Of a stretch of DNA of 64,000 nucleotides, positions 17,548 through 26,312 are shown in pieces. The stretch is taken from positions 1 through 64,000 of the forward strand of contig JAQIBS010000090.1 of NCBI GenBank assembly GCA_027858965.1, in the 5' to 3' direction. Numbering within the stretch: position 1 is the stretch's first letter; the number at the start of each line of letters is the position of its first letter. This DNA is from Kiritimatiellia bacterium. GTDB lineage: Bacteria; Verrucomicrobiota; Kiritimatiellia; RFP12; UBA1067. The notes beneath the pieces were generated by a model. The model saw nothing but the letters and a program-made list of their open reading frames with translations. It did no database searches and was not told where the DNA came from. The position numbers and the translations under genes were made by a program.

Positions 17548-17641
17548 CAAAGGATGTGGCAGCATGGAATGTTGTTGCTGGAAATCCTCCAAGGTTATTA
17601 AAGAACGTGTTATCGAGGAAGTATCACAGCATAAAGTTTGA
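17490..17641 (+). pseudogene. Stranded 3' end of a hexapeptide acetyltransferase
   Basis: In the frame of position 17490 this reads FGSGVTVGEGAVVGACAVV, then TKDVAAWNVVAGNPPRLL. That is the last coil and tail of a WcaF-like acetyltransferase. One missing T near 17594 shifts the frame; restoring it gives the tail IKERVIEEVSQHKV and a stop at 17639-17641. The intact gene at 11222 has AGGTTTATTAAGAAGCG at the same place, where this copy has AGGTTATTAAAGAACG. The 5' part of the gene is absent, and the fragment is joined to the 3' end of the methyltransferase. Confidence 0.75.
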
Positions 17642-17646
17642 TAAAT

Positions 17647-18558
17647 ATGGGGAGAGAATCACATCATACGGGTGCAAATATAGTGCTGAAGCAGCTTTTA
17701 CAGTATCTTGTGCCCATGCGTGTATATTTGCTTACTGCAAAAAGAGCTTTCAGTCGGTCCGCCTGCAATAATAAACTCACTGATTCAGTTCAATCAGATT
17801 GGTCTTCGAGAATAACAGACGTCCTTTCCGCGCCTGATAATTTACGCATCGAGCGAGTTGCCGATGCTGGTAGGATTATTAAAGATATTCTTGTGATGCA
17901 TAATGGTGTAAAGATTTATACGGGCAGCTATTATGGGGATGGCATGCTTGAACTGCTGGTCAATAACAGAGGGGTGCATGAGCCGCAGGAAGAGTTTGTT
18001 TTTAACCGGGTAATAGAATCTCTTCCAGAAAAATGTACCATGATTGAGCTTGGAGCATACTGGTCTTTTTACTCTCTGTCCTTGCTTAACAAGCGGCCTT
18101 TCGCAAGTTGTTATATGGTTGAGCCTGTTAAAAGAAATCTTGCTTCGGGACTCTTGAATTTCAGGTTGAACGGTTGTGATGGTGTTTTTGTGAATGCAGG
18201 AGTTGGAGGAGTTTCAAGTCGCTATCCAAAGGTTGTTACAGTTGATTCGCTTTGCGAGAAGTATGATATTGATTTTATTGATATTTTGCATTCGGATATA
18301 CAGGGGAATGAGGTTCTGATGCTTGATGGTGCAGAGAAAGCTCTCGGTCAGAAGAAGGTCGGGTGGTGGTTTATCTCGACTCATTCTAACTCCCTGCATG
18401 AGGAGTGTGTGCAGCGTCTTCAACAGAAGGGGTATGAAATAACGGCGTCAGTGAATCTGGAAGAAACGTATTCTTTTGATGGCCTAATTGTTGCGAATTT
18501 GCCGGAACTATCTGTAGAGGAAGAACTGGCGGTATCGATGAAAACAGCGAGTGAATGA
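17647..18558 (+). CDS. FkbM family methyltransferase
   Basis: A methyltransferase of about 303 residues. The SAM-binding region is ESLPEKCTMIELGAYWSFYSLSLL, followed by CYMVEPVKRNLASGLLNF, VVTVDSLCEKYDIDFIDILHSDIQGNEVLMLDGAEKAL and a C-terminal strand. DIQGNE takes the place of the DVEGAE motif usual in FkbM proteins. The N-terminal 90 residues are poorly conserved. The start is uncertain: ATG 17647 is used, a TTG at 17638 and an ATG at 17716 are alternatives, and none has a clear ribosome-binding site. FkbM enzymes O-methylate sugars or polyketides. It overlaps the next FkbM gene by 4 nt. Confidence 0.8.
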   Translation: MGRESHHTGANIVLKQLLQYLVPMRVYLLTAKRAFSRSACNNKLTDSVQSDWSSRITDVLSAPDNLRIERVADAGRIIKDILVMHNGVKIYTGSYYGDGMLELLVNNRGVHEPQEEFVFNRVIESLPEKCTMIELGAYWSFYSLSLLNKRPFASCYMVEPVKRNLASGLLNFRLNGCDGVFVNAGVGGVSSRYPKVVTVDSLCEKYDIDFIDILHSDIQGNEVLMLDGAEKALGQKKVGWWFISTHSNSLHEECVQRLQQKGYEITASVNLEETYSFDGLIVANLPELSVEEELAVSMKTASE

Positions 18559-19466
18559 TAATGAGAGTTTCTTTAAACAGAATGTTTGTAAAGATGGTTA
18601 AACCGTTTGTTGAGCGGTTTCCCAGATTAGCGATTATTTGTCGAACGGTTCGGGACTCATGGGATACCGTCTGCGAACCTCGGATGACTCCAATGGGATT
18701 TAAGCTGATCGGGAACTCGGTGATGGAGGCGGGTGATTTCGAGAAATTGGAAACAGAGTGGGTTAGGCGAATAATTAAAGATATGGATGTGTTTATTAAT
18801 GTTGGAGCTAATGTAGGATATTACTGCTGCCTGGCTCTTGCTGAGTGCAATAGTTCGCTTCCGATCATCGCCTTTGAACCGGTGGCGACAAACTTTGACT
18901 ATCTTAAGAGGAATGTTATTGCTAATGGCGGTGACTCCAACGTTGAATTGTTTCCTTTGGCGTTAGGAGATCAAGTGGGGGTGGTTAAAATATATGGAGG
19001 AGGGGTTTGTGCTTCTACAGTTGAGGGATGGGAAGGAATAAATAAGGCTCACTATTCCTATGTTCCTGTTAATACTCTTGATAATGTTATAGGGAATAGA
19101 TTTGATGCAGAGAAATGCTTTTTCCTTGTTGATGTTGAAGGGGCTGAGTTTTCTGTGTTGAAGGGTGCTCTGTCTGTTCTCTTGCGTAACCCTAAGCCGG
19201 TCTGGATGATTGAAATTTGCGTAAAAGAACATCAACCGGCTGGTGTTGAGCTGAATCCCGACTTGCTTGCCATTTTTGATCTTTTCTGGAACACCGGATA
19301 TGAGGTGTGGACAGTAGGAGAAGCTCCACACAGGGTTAGCAGACCAGAGATTGAACTTATTGTCGAGAGGGGTATTGATACGTTGGGGACCCACAATTTC
19401 ATTTTTGCGAGTGAGCAGTGGTGTCAGCAATTTTTCTCGAAAGGGGTGCAGCCGGCTAAGGTGTGA
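18555..19466 (+). CDS. FkbM family methyltransferase
   Basis: A 303-residue FkbM protein that starts on an ATGA overlap with the previous gene. SAM-binding motif: VFINVGANVGYYCCLAL at about residue 77, then IIAFEPVATNFDYLKRNV, VPVNTLDNVIG, and FFLVDVEGAEFSVLKGA, the hallmark DVEGAE. The N-terminus (about 50 residues) is basic and may lie at the membrane. It should O-methylate a sugar hydroxyl of the glycan, with SAM as donor. Two FkbM genes in tandem and a third at 24097 suggest several methylated positions or several related repeat units. Confidence 0.87.
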   Translation: MIMRVSLNRMFVKMVKPFVERFPRLAIICRTVRDSWDTVCEPRMTPMGFKLIGNSVMEAGDFEKLETEWVRRIIKDMDVFINVGANVGYYCCLALAECNSSLPIIAFEPVATNFDYLKRNVIANGGDSNVELFPLALGDQVGVVKIYGGGVCASTVEGWEGINKAHYSYVPVNTLDNVIGNRFDAEKCFFLVDVEGAEFSVLKGALSVLLRNPKPVWMIEICVKEHQPAGVELNPDLLAIFDLFWNTGYEVWTVGEAPHRVSRPEIELIVERGIDTLGTHNFIFASEQWCQQFFSKGVQPAKV

Positions 19467-19511
19467 GCATTTTCCCGCTCTGGCATTTCAAGTAAACAAA
19501 GTAGGTGATAT

Positions 19512-20582
19512 ATGAAAACAGATAGAGTTACGAAGATTGTATTGGTTTGTTTGCTTATGCTAGCAGGTGGTTTTTCCTCCCTGGCTTTGGATCTTAATAG
19601 TTATAGGGCTGTTTATGAAAAGAGGTTGAATGCAATAAATGATAATTACGCAGTTGAAAGAACAGTTGTGCTTAAACAGTATAAGGCGGAGCTTGATGAC
19701 CTGGACTTGAAATTAAGGAAGAGCGGGAAGTTAGACGGTGTTCTTGAGGTACGGGAGGAGGTGAAGCGATTTATGGAGGAGCAATCCTTGCCCTTTGCGG
19801 AGGATGTTTCGGAAAACCGGATGTTGGCTGATATTCAAAACTTAACTCTGAAAGTAAATGAAGATTTAAAGTCCACTAGGGACCTGAAGATCTATGAATT
19901 ATGGAAGCAGTATGATGCGGCTTTGGATAAACATCAACGCGAGCTTACAGTTAGGAATAAATTACAGGAAGCTGTCGCCGTACGTAGTGAGCGGGAAAGG
20001 GTCAAAGAGAGTGACTTAATTAAAGATGCCTGTAAGTCAGCTGTTGAATCAGTAACAAAGCCAGCTGTAAAGAAGACTGAACCTATGGGGTTGTTGAAGA
20101 AAGATCTTGAGATTGAGGGGTTCGATAAAGCAGAAGCATCAAATTCAGGACTATATACAACATACAGGGGGTCACGGTCGGGAGCTTTCTGGGCATATTC
20201 AGAGAAAGGGGAGTATGTTGAATGGGAGACAGCCAAGGTCCCTTCAAATATTATGGCAAGAAAAGTCCAGTTCATATGGGCAGGAGAGCAAAATACGGAA
20301 CAAGGCCAGTTCGCGCTTTCTTTTAATGGGGAACATCTCTTTGATCTTAAATTCAAGAAGAGGGGGGATCTCTCTGAATGTTTTTCCAGTGGGGCTGCAC
20401 TTGAGTTTAAGAGTGTCAACGGAGGCAAGGGCCTATTTAGATTGAGTGTTCCGTTAAGCATGGTGGACAAGGGTAAAAAGCAGACTGTCCGAGTCGAGTC
20501 GCAGAGTTCTGCACCTGTGAAATGTTGGTTTATGCTTTACGGATTTGATGATTTAAAAGATGAATTTCAGAAATTCAGGTGA
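19512..20582 (+). CDS. Exported coiled-coil protein of unknown function, paralogue B
   Basis: A 356-residue paralogue of the protein at 13440. AGGTGA lies just before the ATG. Residues 1-25 (ending FSSLALD) form a signal peptide. About 28-190 is a charged helical region with KLRKSGKLDGVLEVREEVKRF and IYELWKQYDAALDKHQREL, matching the equivalent KSLQQQGKLDELLIVKDEIKR and IYKLWMQYDKVLGTKQKKM of paralogue A. The C-terminal beta domain has YTTYRGSRSGAFWAYSEKG and WETAKVPSNIMARKVQFIWAGE and ends CWFMLYGFDDL. The function is unknown. The position inside the glycan locus suggests a periplasmic partner in polymer assembly or export. Confidence 0.82.
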   Translation: MKTDRVTKIVLVCLLMLAGGFSSLALDLNSYRAVYEKRLNAINDNYAVERTVVLKQYKAELDDLDLKLRKSGKLDGVLEVREEVKRFMEEQSLPFAEDVSENRMLADIQNLTLKVNEDLKSTRDLKIYELWKQYDAALDKHQRELTVRNKLQEAVAVRSERERVKESDLIKDACKSAVESVTKPAVKKTEPMGLLKKDLEIEGFDKAEASNSGLYTTYRGSRSGAFWAYSEKGEYVEWETAKVPSNIMARKVQFIWAGEQNTEQGQFALSFNGEHLFDLKFKKRGDLSECFSSGAALEFKSVNGGKGLFRLSVPLSMVDKGKKQTVRVESQSSAPVKCWFMLYGFDDLKDEFQKFR

Positions 20583-20707
20583 CCTGTTCACCCACGTTGA
20601 ATGCAGAATTTTGTATTTAATCCCTTTGAACTGAGTCGAATGAAAGCAAGTTGCGGATAAAGAATGGTGTGAAAAGTTCTTCGCAGAATAACTAATGTGG
20701 TGAGACT

Positions 20708-21043
20708 ATGATTCATTTTATTACTTGGTTGCTATCACCGTTTAATCTGTTTTTTGTTCTTTTGTTTATCGGGTTGTTCGGTAAAAGGATTAAACTGTTT
20801 AAAGCTGATTCCGAAGTTGGATATAAATTGGCATGTGTTGCTTTCTGGGGGCTGTTTCTGATCAGTCAACCCCTTTTTGTAAATCTGTTTGGGACATTTC
20901 TTGAATATCCTTATCCGTATATTGATGTCGAACGCCAGCCCCGATGTGATGTGATAGTTCTTTTAGCCTGTCAACAGCATCTGTGTATTACAAAGAGTGT
21001 CTTGGGTTGCTGGGAGATCGAATTAGAGTTAGATGGGCCATGA
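20708..21043 (+). pseudogene. Truncated YdcF/SanA-like (DUF218) membrane protein
   Basis: The first 80 residues match the N-terminus of YdcF-family proteins: a first helix with LLSPFNLFFVLLFIGLFG, a second with FWGLFLISQPLF, then FLEYPYPYIDVERQPRCDVIVLLA. In intact proteins the last segment leads into the DUF218 domain (usually VVLGGG). Here it breaks off, the reading continues as about 30 unrelated residues, and stops at 21043. The catalytic or binding domain is missing, so I treat it as a broken gene. YdcF-like proteins occur in exopolysaccharide and exosortase loci. Confidence 0.6.
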
Positions 21044-21058
21044 AAAAGTTTGAAATTG

Positions 21059-22228
21059 ATGATTAATAATAATAAATTACAATCTGTAAAATTTCTCTGG
21101 CTGGGGCCGTGGCATAGCGACAAAGCACTCTATGGACGTAAAGCTGTTAATCAGGCTGCGAGTGCTTGGTCTCGCGGTCTTCTTCATGGATTGAGTCAGG
21201 CTGGATGTGATATACGGGTTTGTACACACTGTCGTGAGCAGTACTGGCCAAATGGCGAAATATGGCCGGGTCATGGCGGAGATTTTGACAGGGTATTTCC
21301 CCTGAATTATATTAAGTACGTTAATCTGCCGGGAATAAGGCGTGCTTCTCTTATCCGCGCTTACCGTCGGATGGTTGCCCGGGAGATAACTGATTTTAAA
21401 CCCGATGTTGTCCTTTCCTATAACCTGTATTCTTATCACTGCTGTATTTCTGACATAGTTGTGGATGCCGGTGTGAAATGGATTCCGGTCATTCTTGATC
21501 AGGATGACCCTCAACGCGATAACTGGCAAAAGTTCCTCAGGGATTCTCAAGGGGCATCGGCCTACGTTATATTATCCTATTGGGGTTATATTAACTGTCC
21601 TTCAAAACTTCCGATTCTGCATCTTGATGGTGGAGTTGAAAAATGGCGCGGCAGTGAAGAGCAGCAGACGAATATAAAAACAGTTGTGTACAGTGGTCAA
21701 TATAATGACAGGTATGGTGGGCTTGATGTACTGTTCCGGATTTTTAAGGCTGTAAAAACACAGGAGTGTCAATTTGTTCTGACAGGTAAAGACCCTAAAG
21801 ATGAGCTTCGTCATTACATTCCTTATGAAAAACGGGCCCAGTATCTGGGTTTTTTAAAAGAAGAGGAGCTGGATAAAATTTATGGCACTGCATCGGTGTT
21901 TATCAACCCACGTCCCCCGGATGTCAGTGATAATAAAATGATATTCCCCTCAAAGCTGTTGAAATATCTCTCCTATGGAAAACCGGTTGTTAGCACCTGG
22001 ACTGATGGATTAGCTCCTGAATTTAAGAAAATACTTTTGTGTTCCGAATCAGTTGCGGATTATGTTAATCAGACCGCATCACTTGTTGATCAGGCTTTGG
22101 CCATGCCTCGGAATGAGCAGAAAATTCTTTGTGCCAGAACCAGGAATTGGGTTGAATCCGGCCGAACCTGGAAAGCGCAGGCTCAGCGACTTGTTGATTG
22201 GCTGAATACGGCGGTCTGCAGTGGATAA
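21059..22228 (+). CDS. Family 4-like glycosyltransferase
   Basis: A GT-B glycosyltransferase of about 389 residues. N-terminal half: KFLWLGPWHSDKALYGRKAVNQAASAWSRGL and DVVLSYNLYSY. C-terminal half: VVYSGQYNDRYGGLDVLFRIF, CQFVLTGKD, YLGFLKEEELDKIYGTASVFINPRPP, and KLLKYLSYGKPVVST. These are the usual donor-site elements, although the E-x7-E motif is weak. The ATG at 21059 is chosen over an in-frame TTG at 21050. It overlaps the next glycosyltransferase by 8 nt and starts a tightly packed six-gene string (21059-26312). Confidence 0.82.
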   Translation: MINNNKLQSVKFLWLGPWHSDKALYGRKAVNQAASAWSRGLLHGLSQAGCDIRVCTHCREQYWPNGEIWPGHGGDFDRVFPLNYIKYVNLPGIRRASLIRAYRRMVAREITDFKPDVVLSYNLYSYHCCISDIVVDAGVKWIPVILDQDDPQRDNWQKFLRDSQGASAYVILSYWGYINCPSKLPILHLDGGVEKWRGSEEQQTNIKTVVYSGQYNDRYGGLDVLFRIFKAVKTQECQFVLTGKDPKDELRHYIPYEKRAQYLGFLKEEELDKIYGTASVFINPRPPDVSDNKMIFPSKLLKYLSYGKPVVSTWTDGLAPEFKKILLCSESVADYVNQTASLVDQALAMPRNEQKILCARTRNWVESGRTWKAQAQRLVDWLNTAVCSG

Positions 22229-23303
22229 ACTGAAGATAGCTTTTTGCTGGACGGGTTTGACCGGTTATATGCCATCCTGCTGGAAAGCTTTGGATGGGTT
22301 TGAGAATGTTGAGGTCCGGCTCTATATTGAAAAGCCTCTTGCATCTACTCAGAATCAGTTTAAACCTGATAGTTTAGAAGGACTCAGCTACCGCATCAGA
22401 AACAGAGAGGATGTTTTAAACAGCCGGGAATGGATAAACGATATACTTGATTTCGGCCCCGACTTGATTGAAGTGACCGGTTGGTATGGGCGCCTGCCTA
22501 GGGCCGTCGCCCGCTCCAGAGCCCTGAATGCAGTTCCAAAAATTCTGGGGCTTGATCATCAATACTATAAAACCCTCAAGCAACGGGTCGCTCCTCTTGT
22601 CTTAAAACCTTATCTCCATCGCTTTCAGGGAGTTGCTGTCCCAGGCGAGCGAGCTTCGGCCTATGCGGCTCATCTGGGCTTTGATGAAAATAAGATTTGC
22701 CGCTGTCTTTATGGCTTTGATTTTAATGTTTTTACTGAAGCAGGAAGAGCACGTTTTCAGAAAAACGATTGGCCCCGAAGTTTTATTTTTGCTGGACGGT
22801 ATTGTTCTGATAAAGGGATTGAAGTACTGCTGGATGCTTATCACCGATACAGGGATGCTGTTGTTGATCCATGGCCTCTGACCTTCTGTGGTATGGGTGA
22901 GCTTGCAAGTTTTCTGGAAAACGAAAAAGGTGTATCAGATGTTGGTTTTTTCCCGCCGGAAAGGTTGCCCGCTCTGTTTGCTCAGCACGGAGTTTTTGTG
23001 CTTCCCAGTTTGCATGAACCCTGGGGTGTTGTTCTTGGGGAGGCATGTGCCTCCGGTATGCCTGTTATCACCACGTCCGCCTGTGGATGTTCCGTGGAAC
23101 TGGTCCAATCCGGTGAGAATGGTTTGGTATGTCTTCCTGGTAATCCTGCTGATCTTTGTCGGAGTATGCTCTGGATGCATGATAATTATGAACTGCTGCC
23201 GTCAATGGGCTGTCGGTCGCAGGATATGGCCAGACCTTTTTCTGCTGAAAATTGGGCCGTCAAATGGCGTGATTTAGCATATCAATATAAAAAGAGATTA
23301 TGA
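22221..23303 (+). CDS. Family 4 glycosyltransferase
   Basis: A 360-residue GT4 that starts with GTG inside the end of the previous gene. Motifs: KIAFCWTGLTGYMPSCWKAL, then FIFAGRYCSDKGIEVLLDAYHRY, LTFCGMGELASFLENEKGVSDVGFFPPERLP and GVFVLPSLHEPWGVVLGEACASGMPVITT. The last carries both conserved glutamates. GC content is higher than in the first 15 kb. It adds a sugar to the lipid-linked intermediate; donor unknown. The next gene begins on an ATGA overlap. Confidence 0.86.
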   Translation: MDKLKIAFCWTGLTGYMPSCWKALDGFENVEVRLYIEKPLASTQNQFKPDSLEGLSYRIRNREDVLNSREWINDILDFGPDLIEVTGWYGRLPRAVARSRALNAVPKILGLDHQYYKTLKQRVAPLVLKPYLHRFQGVAVPGERASAYAAHLGFDENKICRCLYGFDFNVFTEAGRARFQKNDWPRSFIFAGRYCSDKGIEVLLDAYHRYRDAVVDPWPLTFCGMGELASFLENEKGVSDVGFFPPERLPALFAQHGVFVLPSLHEPWGVVLGEACASGMPVITTSACGCSVELVQSGENGLVCLPGNPADLCRSMLWMHDNYELLPSMGCRSQDMARPFSAENWAVKWRDLAYQYKKRL

Positions 23304-24085
23304 TAATTTATCCAAATCAAGGCGCTGGTATGTGCAACCGTCTGCATGCCGCCGCTAACTTAATTGCGCACTCAGAATCCACCGGAAATCCGGCTCTGAT
23401 TTGTTCACTTTCCCTATATAACACCCTGTTTGAAGGATTGCCGGAAAAAGGCTTTTATTTTCACCATCCGCAGTCAGTGAGAAAATCAAAACTTCGCTGC
23501 CCGCTGAGTTTTATTCGAAGCGGGAGCTTCCCGCCGGGAGAGATCCATTTTTCCGTTCCCGCTGTAGTTAAAGCCGAGAATGCCGCACTGATGCTTTTTG
23601 TCGGCTGGCGCTTCCGCGATGATGATGCTCTGAAAACCTACAGCTCCGTAGTGCGGAGAATCTTCACCCCTGTTGAAAGTTGCAGAAGCAATATCACAAA
23701 GGTCCTTTCCGGACTTCGTTCCAGATGTGATAGGGTTGTCGGAGTGCATATCAGAAGAAGGGATTATAAAGATTTCAATGGCGGTATCTGGTATTTTGAC
23801 GATACTTTCTACAGGTCTGTAATGCAGATAGCGGTATCACAGTTTCCCGGGCGAACCGGTTTTGTAATAGCTTCTGATGAGCCGGTTGACTTAAACGAGT
23901 TCTCTGAATTTGATGTTGAAAGTGCCGTGGGTGATCCGGTAGGGGATCTGTACTCCCTGGCTGCGTCTGACATGATTATGGGGCCTCCTAGCACTTATTC
24001 ATCCTGGGCATCTTTTTATGGCGATATTCCCCTCTGCCATGTTACGCGGGAAACTTTGGGCAGGGGAGTGCTTGATTTTAACTGA
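23300..24085 (+). CDS. GT11-like fucosyltransferase (alpha-1,2-fucosyltransferase family)
   Basis: A 261-residue protein. It starts IIYPNQGAGMCNRLHAAANLIAH, with the G-x-G-N-x-L/M pattern of fucosyltransferases, and has VVGVHIRRRDYKDF near residue 148, which matches the HxRRxD motif that binds GDP-fucose in GT11, GT23 and GT65 enzymes. FVIASDEPVDLNEF and ASDMIMGPPSTYSSWASFYG follow as in GT11 motifs. It therefore probably transfers fucose or a related 6-deoxyhexose. The fold assignment is fairly secure, the donor less so. It overlaps the previous gene by 4 nt. Confidence 0.78.
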   Translation: MIIYPNQGAGMCNRLHAAANLIAHSESTGNPALICSLSLYNTLFEGLPEKGFYFHHPQSVRKSKLRCPLSFIRSGSFPPGEIHFSVPAVVKAENAALMLFVGWRFRDDDALKTYSSVVRRIFTPVESCRSNITKVLSGLRSRCDRVVGVHIRRRDYKDFNGGIWYFDDTFYRSVMQIAVSQFPGRTGFVIASDEPVDLNEFSEFDVESAVGDPVGDLYSLAASDMIMGPPSTYSSWASFYGDIPLCHVTRETLGRGVLDFN

Positions 24086-24096
24086 ATCTGGACTGC

Positions 24097-24822
24097 ATGG
24101 TGTATAAAATCATTGTATATATTGTTCATTGCTTGCTTAGGTTCCGCAGGAAATTCTATGAGTCAAAAAGTGATTTCCGCTTTTCCAGACCGGCTGCAAC
24201 CGACATGGATAAAAAACTTTCTGCATATCTGGATTATGAGAACGGCTACTTCATTGAAGCTGGAGCTAATGATGGCTTTTTCCAGAGTAATACATACTAC
24301 TTGGAAAAATCTCTGAAGTGGAGAGGCGTTTTGGTTGAACCTATACCTGAATTGTACCGTAGGTGCGTTATCGAGCGGCCTGCCAGTTCAGTATTTAATT
24401 GCGCACTGGTAGACCATGATTTTAAAGAGAGTTCAATCGAGATTCATTATTTTAATGCAATGAGTTATGTGGACGGCGCTTTCAGTAATAAAGAAGCTGA
24501 GAATAGTCACCGTCAGGCGGCTTTGAGTTGCAGTCGCAGAAAAAAGAGCTATTCTGTAAAAGTACAGGCTCGGACTTTGACTCAGGTCCTGGAAGAGGCT
24601 GAAGCTCCCTCAGATCCGGACCTTCTTGTGCTTGATGTGGAGGGCTTTGAAGCAAATGTGCTGGAGGGACTCGATTTCACTAGGTTCAGACCAAAGTATG
24701 TCCTGGTGGAAACTAATAATGAGGACGCAGTCAGTCGTATTATGGAAAAATGTTATGATAGGCTTGAAAAAATCTCTGAACGGGATACTTTGTTTCGGCT
24801 GAAGGAGTTTTCGTCAAAATGA
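24097..24822 (+). CDS. FkbM family methyltransferase
   Basis: A 241-residue FkbM protein. The SAM site is YFIEAGANDGFFQSNTYYLEKSL at about residue 52, followed by GVLVEPIPELYRRC, VFNCALVD, VQARTLTQVLEEA and LLVLDVEGFEANVLEGLDF, the DVEG motif. It is shorter than the tandem pair at 17.6-19.5 kb and closer to the FkbM branch in cell-surface glycan loci. The gene ends on an ATGA overlap with the next glycosyltransferase, so the two are probably made together. The methylated sugar is unknown. Confidence 0.85.
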   Translation: MVYKIIVYIVHCLLRFRRKFYESKSDFRFSRPAATDMDKKLSAYLDYENGYFIEAGANDGFFQSNTYYLEKSLKWRGVLVEPIPELYRRCVIERPASSVFNCALVDHDFKESSIEIHYFNAMSYVDGAFSNKEAENSHRQAALSCSRRKKSYSVKVQARTLTQVLEEAEAPSDPDLLVLDVEGFEANVLEGLDFTRFRPKYVLVETNNEDAVSRIMEKCYDRLEKISERDTLFRLKEFSSK

Positions 24823-26312
24823 GTATTTCGGTAGTACATGTGGTTGCCGGCCTACCGAGGATAGGAGGGATATCCGAGTGTGTTCCGCAGTTCTGTGCAG
24901 GCATGGCTCAACAGGTGAATGTCACCCTCGTTACAACAGGGGAAGAGGTAAGTGATGCAGCCCTCAATGCCCGTGAGCGGGGTGTTAATCTTCTGGTATG
25001 TAAAGCTATAGTCTGTAAACCTCTATTCTTCTCCCTTGAGATGTTATGGAAGTTGCCGGGTATAATAAAAAAATCTGATATTGTACATGTTCACTCAAAT
25101 TGGACTTTCCCTGTCTGGTGGTCCTGTTTTCTTGCATTAAAGTATAGAAAAAAACTTATGATGTCACCGGAGGGCTGTTTGGCCCCTGAACGGTTGAAGA
25201 TTTCCCCCTTGAAAAAGAGGTTGGCAGGCTTCCTGTTTGATCGCAGGTTTTTAAAAAAGGCAGTCCTCATACATGCAACCTGCGAAGCGGAAGCAGCAGA
25301 CATCAGAGCATATTTGGAAAGTTCTGAATTTGTTAAAGGATTGGAAGCGGCTCCGCCATTGGTGGAGATGGGTTCTTCCCGCAAAGATGCAAAGATGCAA
25401 AGAAAAAAAGGTGGGTCAATTTTAACTAATGAACTAACGAACTCACGAACTAATGAACTGGGAATCCCCCGAATAGCTGTGATCCCTAATGGCGTGGATC
25501 TAGAATCTTTTGATTCGGTTGTGGCTGACAGTGAATTTATTGATTTGAAATGGCCGGTGTGCAAGGGTAAGTGCATTGCTTTATTCTTGTCCCGCATACA
25601 TCCGATTAAAGGGCTTGAGATGTTAATCCAGGCTTGGGGGAAAGTTCAAGATGAATCTTTCACTGTAAGTGGTGATAAAAGGGATGTTCAGCACTCAACG
25701 ACCTTATCCTCAGTTCCCGACCACAATTCACAATTTACAACTCACAATTCACGAGCAACCAGAGATATAAACGGCTGGTTTCTTTTAATAGCCGGCAGCG
25801 GTGATGATAAGTATGTGGAATCGCTTAAACAACAGATCGTGAACGCTGGTCTGAGTGAAAATATCAAATTTGTGGGTCCCGTGTTTGGTGATGAAAAAGT
25901 TAAGCTAATGAAAGCCGCAGATATTTTTGTTCTGCCAACCAAAAATGAAAATTTCGGAATTGTGGTGGCTGAGTCATTAGCCTGCAGTGTGCCGGTTATA
26001 ACAACTAAAGGTGCCCCTTGGTCAGAGTTGATGGGCAACTCTGGTGTTGTAAGTGGTGAGTCGTTAATGGTAAGTGGTAATGAAGATCACAACTCACAAC
26101 TCACAACTCACAATTTACATTCACCAGTCGGTCGCTGCGGTTGGTGGATTGACTACGGGGTTGATCCCCTGTTTAAGGCTCTACATGAGGCGATCGCCCT
26201 GTCCGAAGAAGAACGCAACGATATGGGACAAAACGGGCGCACTCTCGTGGAGCAGAAGTATCAGTGGAAAGCTATTGCTGAGCAAATGCTCGTGATCTAT
26301 AAGCAAGCGTAG
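24819..26312 (+). CDS. Family 4 glycosyltransferase carrying three repeat-derived insertions
   Basis: A 497-residue GT4 and paralogue of the gene at 15440. Shared motifs include VVHVVAGLPRIGGISE, VHSNWTFPVWW, EGCLAPERLKIS, IPNGVDLESFD, FLSRIHPIKGLEMLIQAW, LLIAGSGDDKYVESL and FVLPTKNENFGIVVAESLACSVPVI. Three blocks do not belong to the family. At about residues 185-207 SSRKDAKMQRKK and LTNELTNSRTNEL occur; at 275-305 the block has NSQFTTHNSRA; near 413-433 it has NSQLTTHNLH. They are encoded by repeat words (GCAAAGATGCAAAGA, ACTCACAACTCACAA). All keep the frame and lie where paralogue 1 is also expanded, so they probably form surface loops. The stop codon TAG lies in a hairpin at 26303-26317. 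Confidence 0.85.
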   Translation: MSISVVHVVAGLPRIGGISECVPQFCAGMAQQVNVTLVTTGEEVSDAALNARERGVNLLVCKAIVCKPLFFSLEMLWKLPGIIKKSDIVHVHSNWTFPVWWSCFLALKYRKKLMMSPEGCLAPERLKISPLKKRLAGFLFDRRFLKKAVLIHATCEAEAADIRAYLESSEFVKGLEAAPPLVEMGSSRKDAKMQRKKGGSILTNELTNSRTNELGIPRIAVIPNGVDLESFDSVVADSEFIDLKWPVCKGKCIALFLSRIHPIKGLEMLIQAWGKVQDESFTVSGDKRDVQHSTTLSSVPDHNSQFTTHNSRATRDINGWFLLIAGSGDDKYVESLKQQIVNAGLSENIKFVGPVFGDEKVKLMKAADIFVLPTKNENFGIVVAESLACSVPVITTKGAPWSELMGNSGVVSGESLMVSGNEDHNSQLTTHNLHSPVGRCGWWIDYGVDPLFKALHEAIALSEEERNDMGQNGRTLVEQKYQWKAIAEQMLVIYKQA

